Below, piece by piece: positions 1 through 7,836 of a stretch of DNA of 32,294 nucleotides. Positions within the stretch are counted from its first letter, which is position 1, and every line of letters starts with the position of its first letter. Source of the stretch: Bacteroidales bacterium (GTDB taxonomy: Bacteria > Bacteroidota > Bacteroidia > Bacteroidales > WCHB1-69); assembly GCA_017544105.1 (NCBI GenBank), contig JAFYEU010000060.1, forward strand, positions 1 through 32,294, in the 5' to 3' direction. The translations under genes and the position numbers were made by a program. The notes under the pieces are model-generated. The model was given only the letters and a program-made list of their open reading frames with translations, did not search any database and was not told where the DNA came from.

Positions 1-259
1 AAAGCCAATGGGGAAGTACCAAGACAGTGATCAGCCGTATGCAACAGCTGACCACAAACGCCAAATCTGCTAGACTGTCCAACAGTGCTCCTGTTTTGCT
101 TTCGCAGTGAAGTCTCCTTGCCAAGAAACCATCTACCATATCGCTCAGTCCGCAGGCGAAATATATTACCCAAAAGGTGACACTTCCTACATCGGAAAAG
201 AGGAGACCGAAAGCGCCAAGGAAGCGGAGAACTGTTATGTAGTTTGGGCTGTGTTTCAT
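1..259 (-). CDS. CDP-alcohol phosphatidyltransferase, N-terminal part (cut by window edge)
   Basis: Integral membrane enzyme that transfers a phosphoalcohol from a CDP-linked donor in phospholipid synthesis. The visible 86 residues start at an ATG (257-259) with MKHSPNYITVLRF, the usual opening of PgsA-like proteins. They then show the full family signature D-x2-DG-x2-AR-x8-G-x3-D-x3-D at D40, D43-G44, A47-R48, G57, D61 and D65; these acidic residues bind the metal and the CDP group. A hydrophobic segment precedes the motif and another follows it. The reading frame runs off the left edge, so there is no stop. The frame stays open about 100 bases upstream of the ATG, but only a GTG at 298 could start there and that stretch does not resemble the family. 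Substrate (glycerophosphate, inositol or other) cannot be told from this part. Confidence 0.85.
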   Translation of the reverse strand, partial: MKHSPNYITVLRFLGAFGLLFSDVGSVTFWVIYFACGLSDMVDGFLARRLHCESKTGALLDSLADLAFVVSCCIRLITVLVLPHWL

Positions 260-364
260 TTGACAATAAAATTCACGACCGCTAAAACCAGATGGCACTC
301 CGCGAACACCTCGGCAGTCCTGTATCTGCTTCGTAAGGTCTCGGTGGTCGGTTTTCTTACTTAT

Positions 365-946
365 TTATCTCCTTTTGAAAACCACCAGCTCGGCATCCGC
401 ACCGTCCTTACCGTACTCGCTCACGAGGATATAGTGCTCGTCGCAAGCGATACCGAAGCAGCGGCCGTCGCCTTTTTCCACCTGATTACCCCAATACGTG
501 GCATTGTCGTCGAGGAGTTTCACCTTGTTGCCGTTGATGGTGTACTCCATGTTGACGAACGAACCTTGCAGCACGAAGAGGTTTTCAATCTTTGGGAGTC
601 CTTTGATGCCGAGTGCGTTTACCTCATCAATAAGCTGCTTTTTGATGGGGGAGGTGGCGTGCGGCAGCTGGTCGGCGGGTAGTTGCCAACGCTTCAGATT
701 AGGGTAATACTGACGAAGCACGCCCTCGTACTCTTCGCGAGTGAGGTTTTGGCCTGTGTTTTTATTGTACTCCTCCACAAACTGCGCGCAGAACTCCACC
801 ATCTCTTCCATGGTGAAGTCGCCAGTGAAGCATCCGTCTTTGTAGCAGTAGATGCAGTATTCTTCGTTTTGGGTGCCATCGGCGTTGGTGCCGAAGATTT
901 CTGGGGTGAGCGGCATTCCGCAGCTCTGACAAAAATTCTGTTCCAT
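365..946 (-). CDS. Zinc-ribbon protein with uncharacterised C-terminal domain
   Basis: A 193-residue protein. Its N-terminus is a putative zinc ribbon of the Zn_ribbon_2 type: C6-x2-C9 followed by GMPL, and C31-x2-C34 followed by a Tyr and an acidic TMEEM stretch typical of that family. I do not recognise the C-terminal half (about residues 80-193); it is soluble-looking with many beta-prone segments. The start is the ATG at 946: the longer frame would begin at 1003, upstream of the -7 box at 982-989, and the zinc ribbon normally begins at the protein's N-terminus. Function is unknown; proteins with this ribbon are sometimes fused to transcriptional-effector domains, which is only an analogy here. 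Confidence 0.85.
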   Translation of the reverse strand: MEQNFCQSCGMPLTPEIFGTNADGTQNEEYCIYCYKDGCFTGDFTMEEMVEFCAQFVEEYNKNTGQNLTREEYEGVLRQYYPNLKRWQLPADQLPHATSPIKKQLIDEVNALGIKGLPKIENLFVLQGSFVNMEYTINGNKVKLLDDNATYWGNQVEKGDGRCFGIACDEHYILVSEYGKDGADAELVVFKRR

Positions 947-981
947 TATTTCCAAGTATGATATTTTGTTGGATTTATTTG

Positions 982-989
982 CAAAAATA
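982..989 (-). promoter_or_regulatory. Bacteroidota -7 box for the zinc-ribbon gene
   Basis: The minus strand reads TATTTTTG, an exact TAnnTTTG, 35 bases before the ATG at 946. I see no clear TTG at the -33 distance. Confidence 0.55.
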
Positions 990-1006
990 CACAAAATAGT
1001 CATGGG

Positions 1007-1813
1007 TCAGTAGTGCCGCAACTCTTCCGGGGCGAAGCTGAAGACGGAGATGTAGAGGTCATTGCCGTCATCATCCAGGATGAACCACGGATTGCGGCGG
1101 GGATGCGCGATGTTTCGCAGGAGGTGCATTTCGCGAGCGGGAGTGTTCCCTTCCACGCATAGGACGGCCACCTTGCCGGAGTTGTTCCGTGCCACGTCCA
1201 CCACCAGCACGGCGTGGCCGTACTGATGGCCATCGCGAGCCGGATAGACCAGCACATCGCCCGGCTGGACATCCCGAACGGGACGCGGCGTTGTTTCCCG
1301 ATATAGGGAAGCCGTATTGCACATTCCATAGACTCTTTTCAGATAACTCTCAAAGGCATTTCTATCCTTACCTCCCCGATACTGCATCTTTTGCCCGTTG
1401 ACATCCGTAAAGCATATATCTTTATACCGGTCCATCTTGTACAAATACTCGGCCCGGATTCTCATCGTCACGTCGGCGCATTGCTCATAGTTGGAAAGCA
1501 ACTTCATATCCACCACTGCGGCCGAGAGCCATTGGTAATTGGCATCCCCGCCCGTATAGAGTTGCACCTTGCTTCCTTGGGGCTTCAGGGGCAGGGAACG
1601 AAGATAAGTGGCATAGCTTTTGTCCTGTACCTCAACTCTTTGGTAACCGAAAGGCGCCGGTACCTCTCCGATATACCGAGCGTTCCCAACGTTGCTGGTT
1701 CTTGACGAGCAGGCCCACCACGCCCAGACACCACCCACAGCTAACAGGAGAATAATGGCAATCAAAACGATAAGCTTCCTGCGAGTTTTGTTATTCGAAT
1801 ACTTTTCTTTCAT
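1007..1813 (-). CDS. Membrane-anchored DUF4846 protein
   Basis: A 268-residue protein of the DUF4846 family, function unknown. Recognisable family features are the YLRSLPLKP stretch, the QLYTGG segment and above all the block EQCADVTMRIRAEYLY. A single membrane segment lies near residues 14-33 after a Lys/Arg-rich start, so the domain is probably held on the outer face of the inner membrane or in the periplasm. The start is the ATG at 1813 (MKEKYSNNKTRRK); a longer frame to 1882 has a non-family N-terminus. It lies about 100 bases downstream of the dehydrogenase gene and about 60 bases upstream of the zinc-ribbon gene, all on the same strand. The C-terminal half contains an HxxGHAVLVVD stretch of the kind seen in cysteine-peptidase-like folds, but I would not assign activity. 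Confidence 0.85.
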   Translation of the reverse strand: MKEKYSNNKTRRKLIVLIAIILLLAVGGVWAWWACSSRTSNVGNARYIGEVPAPFGYQRVEVQDKSYATYLRSLPLKPQGSKVQLYTGGDANYQWLSAAVVDMKLLSNYEQCADVTMRIRAEYLYKMDRYKDICFTDVNGQKMQYRGGKDRNAFESYLKRVYGMCNTASLYRETTPRPVRDVQPGDVLVYPARDGHQYGHAVLVVDVARNNSGKVAVLCVEGNTPAREMHLLRNIAHPRRNPWFILDDDGNDLYISVFSFAPEELRHY

Positions 1814-1916
1814 AAGGAGAATGCTGTTTCGGGAGGAAGAAAGATCGAAAATCAGATTTACACAGACTAAGCAAAAACTCACAGACCTATCTGCACATGC
1901 CTCCGGCTGGTTATGG

Positions 1917-2672
1917 TTATTTTCTCACGATGACGCTGCCACTGCCTTGATGGGTGGCGAGAATCAAGACTTCGGCAATCTGCACGTGGGCAGGAGCATT
2001 GGAAGCAAATACAGCTACATCAGCGATGTCATCGCCTGTAAGCGGCTTGATACCTTTATAGACATTGGCAGCACGCTCCGTGTCACCGTGGAAACGGGTA
2101 TTGCTGAAGTTTGTCTCTACGAGTCCGGGCTTTAAATTCGTCACGCGGACAGCACTGCTCGCCACATCAAGACGCAGTCCATCGGTCAAGGTCTTCACTG
2201 CCGACTTGGTGGCACAATATACGTTTCCGTTGGCATAAGCGGCATCACCGGCCACCGAACCGATATTGATAATATGGCCGCAGTCGCGCTGCACCATCCC
2301 CGGCACGATGAGACGGGTCATGGTCAGCAACCCCTTGATGTTGGTATCAATCATGGTCTCCCAATCTTCCCAACTGCCTTCATATTCAGGCTCCAGACCC
2401 AGTGCCAAGCCGGCATTGTTGACTAACACATCGATGGCTTTCCATTCATCGGGAAGACTGTTGATGCATTGCGTGGCTTTCTCGCGATCCCGCACATCAA
2501 AAGTCAGTGTCAGGACTTGCACACCTTTGGCTGACAGTTCATGGCGGATCTCTTCCAACTTGATTTCGTTACGACCTGTAAGAATCAGTTTGTCGCCATT
2601 TTCGGCGAATTTTCTAGCACAACTGAGCCCAATGCCGCTCGTGGCTCCCGTTATTAATACGATCTTATTCAT
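1917..2672 (-). CDS. SDR-family NADP-dependent dehydrogenase (YdfG-like)
   Basis: Cytosolic short-chain dehydrogenase of 251 residues. The nucleotide-binding motif TGATSGIG lies at 8-15, with an Arg at 34 after the second strand that suggests NADP(H). NNAG lies at 85-88, and the catalytic set is N111, S139, Y152 and K156. The segments DVLVNNAGLALG, WEDWETMIDTN and HIINIGS match E. coli YdfG (3-hydroxy acid / serine dehydrogenase, also malonic semialdehyde reductase) closely, so a small hydroxy-acid substrate is likely but not proven. The start is the ATG at 2672 rather than a TTG six bases upstream. A promoter at 2717-2749 drives it. Confidence 0.93.
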   Translation of the reverse strand: MNKIVLITGATSGIGLSCARKFAENGDKLILTGRNEIKLEEIRHELSAKGVQVLTLTFDVRDREKATQCINSLPDEWKAIDVLVNNAGLALGLEPEYEGSWEDWETMIDTNIKGLLTMTRLIVPGMVQRDCGHIINIGSVAGDAAYANGNVYCATKSAVKTLTDGLRLDVASSAVRVTNLKPGLVETNFSNTRFHGDTERAANVYKGIKPLTGDDIADVAVFASNAPAHVQIAEVLILATHQGSGSVIVRK

Positions 2673-2716
2673 AATCAATAAATTATGGTAATTATTCTAA
2701 AAATTATTTTTGTCCA

Positions 2717-2749
2717 CAAAGGTACATAAATTTTAAACATGTCAACAAA
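2717..2749 (-). promoter_or_regulatory. Promoter of the YdfG-like gene
   Basis: The minus strand shows TACCTTTG (2717-2724), an exact -7 box, with TTTG at 2746-2749 (21-base spacer) or TTG at 2743-2745 (18-base spacer) as the -33 element. The leader would be about 40 bases. Confidence 0.6.
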
Positions 2750-2812
2750 CCTGACTGGCAGTCTCTTGCATTAGGTCTTTTGCAGGTCTGGCAACTGACA
2801 GGCAGATAATAG

Positions 2813-2838
2813 AAAAGGAGGCCCAATGACCTCCTTTT
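2813..2838 (-). terminator. Terminator after the ferredoxin gene
   Basis: A perfect 9-bp inverted repeat, AAAAGGAGG / CCTCCTTTT, with an 8-base loop lies 25 bases beyond the ferredoxin stop. The T-rich arm makes it a plausible intrinsic terminator; it may also act in the other direction. Confidence 0.7.
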
Positions 2839-2862
2839 GTTCTTCTGATATCTTTGTGAATA

Positions 2863-3033
2863 CTACTCCAGATCGATAGCTTCGCAGGGACATGCGTCAG
2901 CACATGCGCCACACTCGATGCACAAATCAGGGTTGATGGAGTAAGGAGTACCTTCAGAGATGGCCTCTTGAGGGCATTCGCCTTGGCAAGTACCACAACT
3001 TGCACAAAGATCCGGATTAATTTTGTAAGACAT
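2863..3033 (-). CDS. 2[4Fe-4S] ferredoxin, clostridial type
   Basis: A 56-residue soluble electron carrier that would feed low-potential redox enzymes. Two complete cluster motifs are present: C10-x2-C13-x2-C16-x3-C20-P and C38-x2-C41-x2-C44-x3-C48-P. The two halves are near repeats, each preceded by INPDLC, and the protein is acidic as expected. The ATG lies at 3031-3033 (MSYKINPDLC) and the stop at 2863-2865. A -7 box sits upstream and a hairpin terminator downstream, so it is monocistronic. This type is common in anaerobes, where it can hand electrons to hydrogenase or take them from pyruvate:ferredoxin oxidoreductase; the partner here is not visible. Confidence 0.96.
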   Translation of the reverse strand: MSYKINPDLCASCGTCQGECPQEAISEGTPYSINPDLCIECGACADACPCEAIDLE

Positions 3034-3071
3034 AGTAATTGTTGTTTTAAGTTGTTTGTTTAATTTGGCGG

Positions 3072-3079
3072 CAAAAATA
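3072..3079 (-). promoter_or_regulatory. -7 box for the ferredoxin gene
   Basis: The minus strand reads TATTTTTG 38 bases before the ATG. No TTG lies at the expected -33 spacing. Confidence 0.5.
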
Positions 3080-3175
3080 CAATTTTTTTATATCTGCCTG
3101 CAGCCTCTCAAAATTTTTATTGACACAGAATAATGGATAAAATTTAAAGTAGGTTCTATTTTCGTTGAAAAATTA

Positions 3176-3183
3176 TACCTTTG
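3176..3183 (+). promoter_or_regulatory. -7 box for mutS
   Basis: TACCTTTG, 19 bases before the ATG at 3203, predicts a short leader of about 15 bases. The -33 element is weak. Confidence 0.55.
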
Positions 3184-3202
3184 CCAACTCATTGACGAAG
3201 AT

Positions 3203-5812
3203 ATGGAAAAGACGACAGAAACCCCTTTGATGCGGCAGTACAACAAGTTCAAAGCACAACACCCTGATGCTATTTTGTTGTTCCGGGTGGGGGATTTCTA
3301 CGAAACTTATGGCAATGATGCCATCACAGCCTCCAAAGTTTTAGGCATCACGTTGACCAAACATCATTCCAAAGGTACTTTTCAGACGGAGTTGGCCGGT
3401 TTCCCCTATCATGCACTTGACGTCTATCTGCCCAAGCTTGTCAAGGCAGGGCTGCGGGTGGCCATTTGTGAGCAGTTGGAGGATCCGAAACTGACCAAGA
3501 CCCTGGTGAAACGGGGTATTACAGAAATGGTGACACCGGGCGTATCCATCAATGATAAGGTGTTGGAGCAACGCGAAAATAACTTCTTGGGTGCTGTTCA
3601 GTTGAATGATAATATCAGTGGCGTGGCCTTTGTTGATATCTCCACAGGAGAATTCTATGTGGCGGAAGGGGATATAACCTATCTGGATAAGCTTCTGCAG
3701 AATTTCAAGCCGGCTGAGTTGATCATTCAGAAAAACAAGATGTCGCGGTTCAAAGAACTCTTCGGAGACAAGATTTTGCTCACCCCCTTTGATGATTGGG
3801 TTTTCACCTCTGATTTTGCAACAGAGTTGCTTACCAATCATTTCCAGACCTCATCTTTAAAGGGCTTCGGTGTGGAAGGACTTCCACATGGTATCATCGC
3901 GGCGGGAGCTGCTTTGCACTATCTGTATGAGACACAAAATCATAAGATTCAGCATGTTAATAAGTTGACCCGTATTGAAGAGGAGCGGTATGTCTGGCTG
4001 GACCGTTTTACTGTCCGAAATCTGGAGTTGGTCTCCACGCCTAATGAGAATGCCGTTACCCTTTTGCAGATATTGGATGAAACCCAGACGCCCATGGGTT
4101 CCAGAATGCTTCGCAAATGGCTATTGATGCCTTTGAAGGAGAAGGTGCTGATTGATGAAAGACTTTCGATGGTGGAGTATCTGATGCAGCAGAATTCTTT
4201 GGCGGAGAACTTGGCTGGAGAATTAAAGCGGGTGGGGGATCTGGAGAGAATGGTGTCCAAAATCGCCACCGGCAAGATCAATCCCCGGGAGGTCCTGCAA
4301 TTGTCCCGATCCCTCCGTGCTGTTGAAAATATCAAGAACCTTTGTCAGCATACTGAGGAGCAATCCTTGTCCAAAATTGCCGAGCAGTTGAATCCATGTC
4401 TCTCTATCTGCTCCCGTATTGAGCGGGAAATTGAAGAGGAGGCCCCCGTGATGGTCAGCAAAGGGAATATCTTCCAGCCAGGAGTCAGTGCTGAATTGGA
4501 TGAGTTGAGAAATCTGGCCACCAATAGTAAGAATGTCTTGGCCGACATTCAGAAGCGAGAGGCGGAACACACCGGAATCACCAACTTGAAAATTGGTTTC
4601 AACAATGTTTTCGGATATTACATTGAGGTTTCCAACTCACATAAAAACAAGGTTCCACCCGAATGGACCCGGAAGCAGACGCTGACCAACAATGAACGTT
4701 ATATCACCGAAGAACTGAAGAATCTGGAGACCAAAATACTCAGCGCGCAAGACAGGATTGGTGTTATTGAGACGCAGCTGTTTAATGAGTTGCTGGTCAG
4801 TCTGACGGACTATATATCCCCGATTCAACACAATGCCAGGCTTTGCGCCCGACTGGATGTGCTCCATTGCTTTGCAGCCGTTTCCGCCTCCAACCAGTAT
4901 GTGCGCCCAGTCATCAACGACGGTTTCAGCATTAAGATCAAACAGGGGCGCCACCCAGTGATCGAGAAACAGCTGCCACCAGGCGAACCCTATATCGCCA
5001 ATGATGTCACTCTGGATAATGATAAACAGCAGATTATCATCATTACTGGTCCCAACATGTCTGGTAAGTCGGCCTTGTTGCGTCAGACGGCGCTCATTGT
5101 GTTGATGGCGCAGATTGGATGTTTTGTGCCGGCTAAGAGTGCCCACATCGGGGTGGTGGATAAGATTTTCACCCGCGTGGGTGCCTCCGACAATATCACG
5201 ACGGGAGAGTCTACCTTTATGGTGGAGATGAATGAGACAGCCAGCATCCTGAATAATATCTCCAACCGCAGTCTCATACTGCTGGATGAGATCGGTCGTG
5301 GAACCAGCACCTATGACGGGGTCTCCATCGCTTGGTCCATCGCCGAATATTTGCATGAAAACCCGTATGCCCGTGCCAAGGTGTTGTTTGCCACCCACTA
5401 CCATGAGTTGAACGACATGGCTGCACAGTTTGCCCGTATCAAAAACTTCCATGTTTCTATCAAGGAGATTGATAACAAGGTCTATTTTCTCCGCAAGTTG
5501 GAGCCCGGGGGCAGCGAACACAGCTTCGGAATCCATGTGGCCCGGATGGCCGGCATGCCCGCATCGGTGCTCAAACGCGCCGAGATTATTCTGCAACAAC
5601 TGGAACAGAGCAGAGCTTCCAAAGACAACAAAGAACCTATGATCGAAAAGTCTTCGCCTGGCTATCAGTTGAGTTTTATCAATCTCGACGATCCCCTTCT
5701 CCTGGAGGTGAAGGATGTGATTGTGGGACTGGATATCAATAGTCTTACGCCCGTAGAGGCGCTGATGAAGTTGAACGAAATCCAGCAGCTGCTCACGAAA
5801 GGCAAGAAGTAG
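3203..5812 (+). CDS. mutS: DNA mismatch repair protein MutS
   Basis: Recognises mismatches and small loops and starts methyl-independent or MutL-linked repair. The 869 residues are the usual MutS1 length. The N-terminal mismatch-binding domain has GDFYE with F32 and E34, the Phe-x-Glu wedge that marks true repair MutS rather than MutS2. Lever and clamp domains fill the middle. The C-terminal ABC-type ATPase shows Walker A GPNMSGKS (about 616-623), the S-T-F-M signature loop, Walker B with LLDEIGRGTSTYDG (about 691-704) and the FATHYHEL switch. The start ATG directly gives MEKTTETPLMRQY, the family N-terminus. It is a single-gene unit ended by the hairpin at 5839-5868; mutL is not in the window. 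Confidence 0.98.
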   Translation: MEKTTETPLMRQYNKFKAQHPDAILLFRVGDFYETYGNDAITASKVLGITLTKHHSKGTFQTELAGFPYHALDVYLPKLVKAGLRVAICEQLEDPKLTKTLVKRGITEMVTPGVSINDKVLEQRENNFLGAVQLNDNISGVAFVDISTGEFYVAEGDITYLDKLLQNFKPAELIIQKNKMSRFKELFGDKILLTPFDDWVFTSDFATELLTNHFQTSSLKGFGVEGLPHGIIAAGAALHYLYETQNHKIQHVNKLTRIEEERYVWLDRFTVRNLELVSTPNENAVTLLQILDETQTPMGSRMLRKWLLMPLKEKVLIDERLSMVEYLMQQNSLAENLAGELKRVGDLERMVSKIATGKINPREVLQLSRSLRAVENIKNLCQHTEEQSLSKIAEQLNPCLSICSRIEREIEEEAPVMVSKGNIFQPGVSAELDELRNLATNSKNVLADIQKREAEHTGITNLKIGFNNVFGYYIEVSNSHKNKVPPEWTRKQTLTNNERYITEELKNLETKILSAQDRIGVIETQLFNELLVSLTDYISPIQHNARLCARLDVLHCFAAVSASNQYVRPVINDGFSIKIKQGRHPVIEKQLPPGEPYIANDVTLDNDKQQIIIITGPNMSGKSALLRQTALIVLMAQIGCFVPAKSAHIGVVDKIFTRVGASDNITTGESTFMVEMNETASILNNISNRSLILLDEIGRGTSTYDGVSIAWSIAEYLHENPYARAKVLFATHYHELNDMAAQFARIKNFHVSIKEIDNKVYFLRKLEPGGSEHSFGIHVARMAGMPASVLKRAEIILQQLEQSRASKDNKEPMIEKSSPGYQLSFINLDDPLLLEVKDVIVGLDINSLTPVEALMKLNEIQQLLTKGKK

Positions 5813-5838
5813 TCTGGCAAACCTTGCCTAGGATAAAT

Positions 5839-5868
5839 AAAAAAGGATAGCAATCGCTATCCTTTTTT
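5839..5868. terminator. Bidirectional terminator between mutS and tRNA-Lys
   Basis: A 13-bp near-perfect stem (six A, then GGATAGC, paired with GCTATCC and T run; 4-base loop). It ends mutS on the plus strand and begins at the very next base after the encoded CCA of tRNA-Lys on the minus strand, so it serves both genes. Confidence 0.85.
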
Positions 5869-5944
5869 TGGTGTCTCAGCTGGGATTCGAACCCAGGACC
5901 CCATCCTTAAAAGGGATGTGCTCTACCTGCTGAGCTACTGGGAC
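5869..5944 (-). tRNA. tRNA-Lys (anticodon UUU)
   Basis: On the minus strand a full cloverleaf of 76 bases begins GTCCCAG. The D-arm contains AGCTCAGCAGGTAGAGC, and the anticodon arm CATCC-CTTTTAA-GGATG places TTT in the anticodon. The T-arm is CTGGG-TTCGAAT-CCCAG. The acceptor end is CTGAGAC, then discriminator A and an encoded CCA (5869-5871). The acceptor stem has one C-A mismatch at the fourth pair. The identity elements fit lysine. Confidence 0.97.
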
Positions 5945-5968
5945 ATCCTTTCCCCTTGTTTGGGGCTG

Positions 5969-5998
5969 CAAAAATAGACTTTTTTTCCTTATCTTCAA
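5969..5998 (-). promoter_or_regulatory. Promoter of tRNA-Lys
   Basis: The minus strand carries TTG (5996-5998), a 19-base spacer and TATTTTTG (5969-5976), a textbook Bacteroidota arrangement 25 bases before the mature tRNA end. Confidence 0.7.
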
Positions 5999-6271
5999 TC
6001 AACTAAGCTATATTTTTTTAAAAATATATATAACTCGCTGATAATCAATACTATTTTTCTTTTGTTCAAAAAAAATCAAAAAGTGTGAATGATATCATAA
6101 AAAAAGTATATTTGCTTAAATAATGTTTTGATATTCAGAATGTTAAAAATCAAAAACCCATAATTGGCAGGCAACGTAGTGTTTTTGTTGTAAAAGGAAG
6201 GGAAATGTGTAGAAAATGGGAGAAAAATGAAAAGGCACATCGCAAAAGTAACACTCTAAAAACTCGATATT
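5999..6271 (+). other. AT-rich intergenic region with a long leader
   Basis: Between tRNA-Lys and the small plus-strand gene lie about 330 bases without a supported gene. The first third is very AT-rich. It holds a plus-strand promoter at 6084-6114, and the 157 bases after that promoter would be an unusually long leader for this window. I see no stable hairpin, riboswitch core or credible reading frame in it; the longest ATG frame noticed codes for seven residues. Confidence 0.5.
6084..6114 (+). promoter_or_regulatory. Promoter of the small basic-protein gene
   Basis: TGTG (6084-6087, one base off TTTG), a 19-base spacer and TATATTTG (6107-6114). It predicts a leader of roughly 150 bases before the ATG at 6272. 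Confidence 0.55.
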
Positions 6272-6490
6272 ATGCTAAAGAAACTGATCTTAACCCCCCA
6301 AAGAGACACCATTACCATCTGTATTCCGGCTGAATGGGTAGGCCAGCCGTTAACCTGTATTTTGAAAACGGCGAATTATGTTCAGGAGGAGATATATGCG
6401 GAGGTTAGTGAGGATGCCATCTGTTACCAGCGGATCAAATACAGGCATCGCAGGAGGTCGAGGGGCAATGTCGGGAAGCGTCGCCGTTAG
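6272..6490 (+). CDS. Small basic protein of unknown function
   Basis: A 72-residue protein I cannot assign. Its first half (about residues 1-33) has the pattern '[19 protein letters not shown]', which looks like the short beta-strand plus IP-x-E-x2-G layout of many small Bacteroidota proteins, some of which are antitoxin-like; this is resemblance only. The last 17 residues are strongly basic (HRRRSRG...KRRR), suggesting nucleic-acid contact. A promoter with a long leader precedes it. Its stop overlaps the folE stop by four bases in convergent orientation, so the two 3' ends are antisense to each other. No toxin gene is adjacent. Confidence 0.6.
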   Translation: MLKKLILTPQRDTITICIPAEWVGQPLTCILKTANYVQEEIYAEVSEDAICYQRIKYRHRRRSRGNVGKRRR

Positions 6491-7101
6491 TGCAGGTTAG
6501 CGCCGATAAGGTGCATGAACTCCTGACGGGTGTTCTCGTTTTTCAAGAAAGCACCGGTGAACTCTGATGTGGTGGTGACGGAGTTTTGTTTCTGGATACC
6601 CCTCATGCACATACAGAGGTGTTGTGCTTCAATGACTACGGCCACGCCCATGGGATTCAGGACCTCTTGGAGGCAGTCTTTGATTTGGGTAGTCAGACGT
6701 TCCTGAAGTTGCAGGCGGCGGGCGAAACACTCCACCACGCGCGGGATCTTGCTCAGTCCGACGATAGTGCCGTTGGGGATGTAACCGACATGGGCTTTTC
6801 CGAAGAAGGGCAGCAGATGATGTTCGCACAAAGAGTAGATTTCAATGTCCTTGACGACGACAATCTGTTTGTAATCCTCATGGAAGAGGGCGCTCTCCAG
6901 AATCCTTTTGGGGTCTTGGCGGTAACCATGGGTTAGAAAATCAATGGATTTGGCCGCGCGCATGGGGGTCTTGATCAAGCCTTCGCGCTCGGGATTTTCA
7001 CCGATATGGAGTAATATGTTTCGATAGCTATCCGCCAAAGCGGCAATTTCCTGATCCGGCAAATTGGGAATGGTGGTGGTTCCACCGGTCTTTTCAGTCA
7101 T
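6487..7101 (-). CDS. folE: GTP cyclohydrolase I
   Basis: Converts GTP to 7,8-dihydroneopterin triphosphate, the first step toward folate and, in some bacteria, queuosine. The 204 residues are full length. Zinc ligands C92 and H95 (in SLCEHH) and C163 (in HLCMCMRG) are present, as are the [13 protein letters not shown] and [15 protein letters not shown] blocks and the [13 protein letters not shown] loop. This is the zinc-dependent FolE (type IA), not FolE2. The start is the ATG at 7101, six bases after the metallo-hydrolase stop (7108), so the MORN protein, hydrolase and folE read as one minus-strand transcript. Confidence 0.97.
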   Translation of the reverse strand: MTEKTGGTTTIPNLPDQEIAALADSYRNILLHIGENPEREGLIKTPMRAAKSIDFLTHGYRQDPKRILESALFHEDYKQIVVVKDIEIYSLCEHHLLPFFGKAHVGYIPNGTIVGLSKIPRVVECFARRLQLQERLTTQIKDCLQEVLNPMGVAVVIEAQHLCMCMRGIQKQNSVTTTSEFTGAFLKNENTRQEFMHLIGANLH

Positions 7102-7107
7102 AATGTA

Positions 7108-7836
7108 TTATTGTATAAAAGGATTGTATTGTTTCTCGTGTTTAACCGTAGTGTTGAATCCGTGGCCAGGGATGATGACGGTCTCATCAGGAAGCGTAAA
7201 TATTTTGGTCTTGACCATCTCCACCAGTAACGGTCCGTTGCCGGTGGGCAGGTCGCTACGTCCCACACTCTCTTCAAAGAGCAGATCCCCGCAGATGAGG
7301 TAACCGTTAGTCTGGTCATACAAGGTGATACTCCCGTCGCAGTGGCCAGGGGTATATAAGACCTGTAGTTGTTGTTGTCCAAAGGAAACAGTTTCTCCTT
7401 CCTTCAGAAAACCAGTGGCTGCAGGCATCTTTTCAACTATTAATCCGAAAGCGACGGCATAGGAGGGTGCCATCTGGTATATGGGTTGCCCTGCCTCGTG
7501 CATCAGGAGATCGGCGTCCGTCCATTGCTGTGTACACCAAGGGTTACCCGCAATGTGGTCGATGTGGGGGTGCGTGTTGATGATGTGCTTCACGGTCAGA
7601 TGATGGTTGTCGATGTATTCCTGGAGTTGTGCATCTTCATAGCTCTGGCAGTTGCCGGGGTCCACAATGATGGCTTCTCCAGTGGAATCGTGCAGTACCA
7701 GCGTATTGACCATGATGGGGTTGAAATGGAAAATACGGATGGTAACATCATTGAATTGTCGGGTCAAACTTTCCATATACGCCGATAAGCTGATTTTCTT
7801 TTTGTTGATGAACGGCTTATTGAATCTCTTGGCCAT
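7108..7836 (-). CDS. Metallo-beta-lactamase-fold hydrolase (glyoxalase II-like)
   Basis: Cytosolic binuclear metal hydrolase. The signature H89-x-H91-x-D93-H94 lies in NTHPHIDH, followed by further metal ligands in TPGHCDGS, ICGDLLF and IIPGHG. Its length of about 240 and the GDLLFEESVGRSDLP segment match the stand-alone glyoxalase II-like group (YcbL type), which acts on thioesters or similar small substrates; the true substrate is unknown. The longest frame starts at 7836 and overlaps the MORN gene by 20 bases. Related proteins begin near residue 21-30, so M21 (7776) is an equally good start. Confidence 0.9.
   Translation of the reverse strand: MAKRFNKPFINKKKISLSAYMESLTRQFNDVTIRIFHFNPIMVNTLVLHDSTGEAIIVDPGNCQSYEDAQLQEYIDNHHLTVKHIINTHPHIDHIAGNPWCTQQWTDADLLMHEAGQPIYQMAPSYAVAFGLIVEKMPAATGFLKEGETVSFGQQQLQVLYTPGHCDGSITLYDQTNGYLICGDLLFEESVGRSDLPTGNGPLLVEMVKTKIFTLPDETVIIPGHGFNTTVKHEKQYNPFIQ

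Noticed and set aside
260..364. In-frame N-terminal extension or separate small gene upstream of the CDP-alcohol phosphotransferase
   Set aside because: There is no ATG in the extension, and the ATG at 259 already gives the normal family N-terminus.
107..682. Plus-strand open frame at the left end
   Set aside because: It is antisense to both the CDP-alcohol phosphotransferase fragment and the zinc-ribbon gene, whose motifs are unmistakable.
1814..1916. Small hairpin (CAGA/TCTG) with a T run after the YdfG-like gene as a terminator
   Set aside because: Only four Watson-Crick pairs plus wobbles; too weak to call.
4637..5599. 320-codon minus-strand open frame inside mutS
   Set aside because: It lies wholly within the strongly conserved mutS reading frame and has no recognisable motif or promoter.
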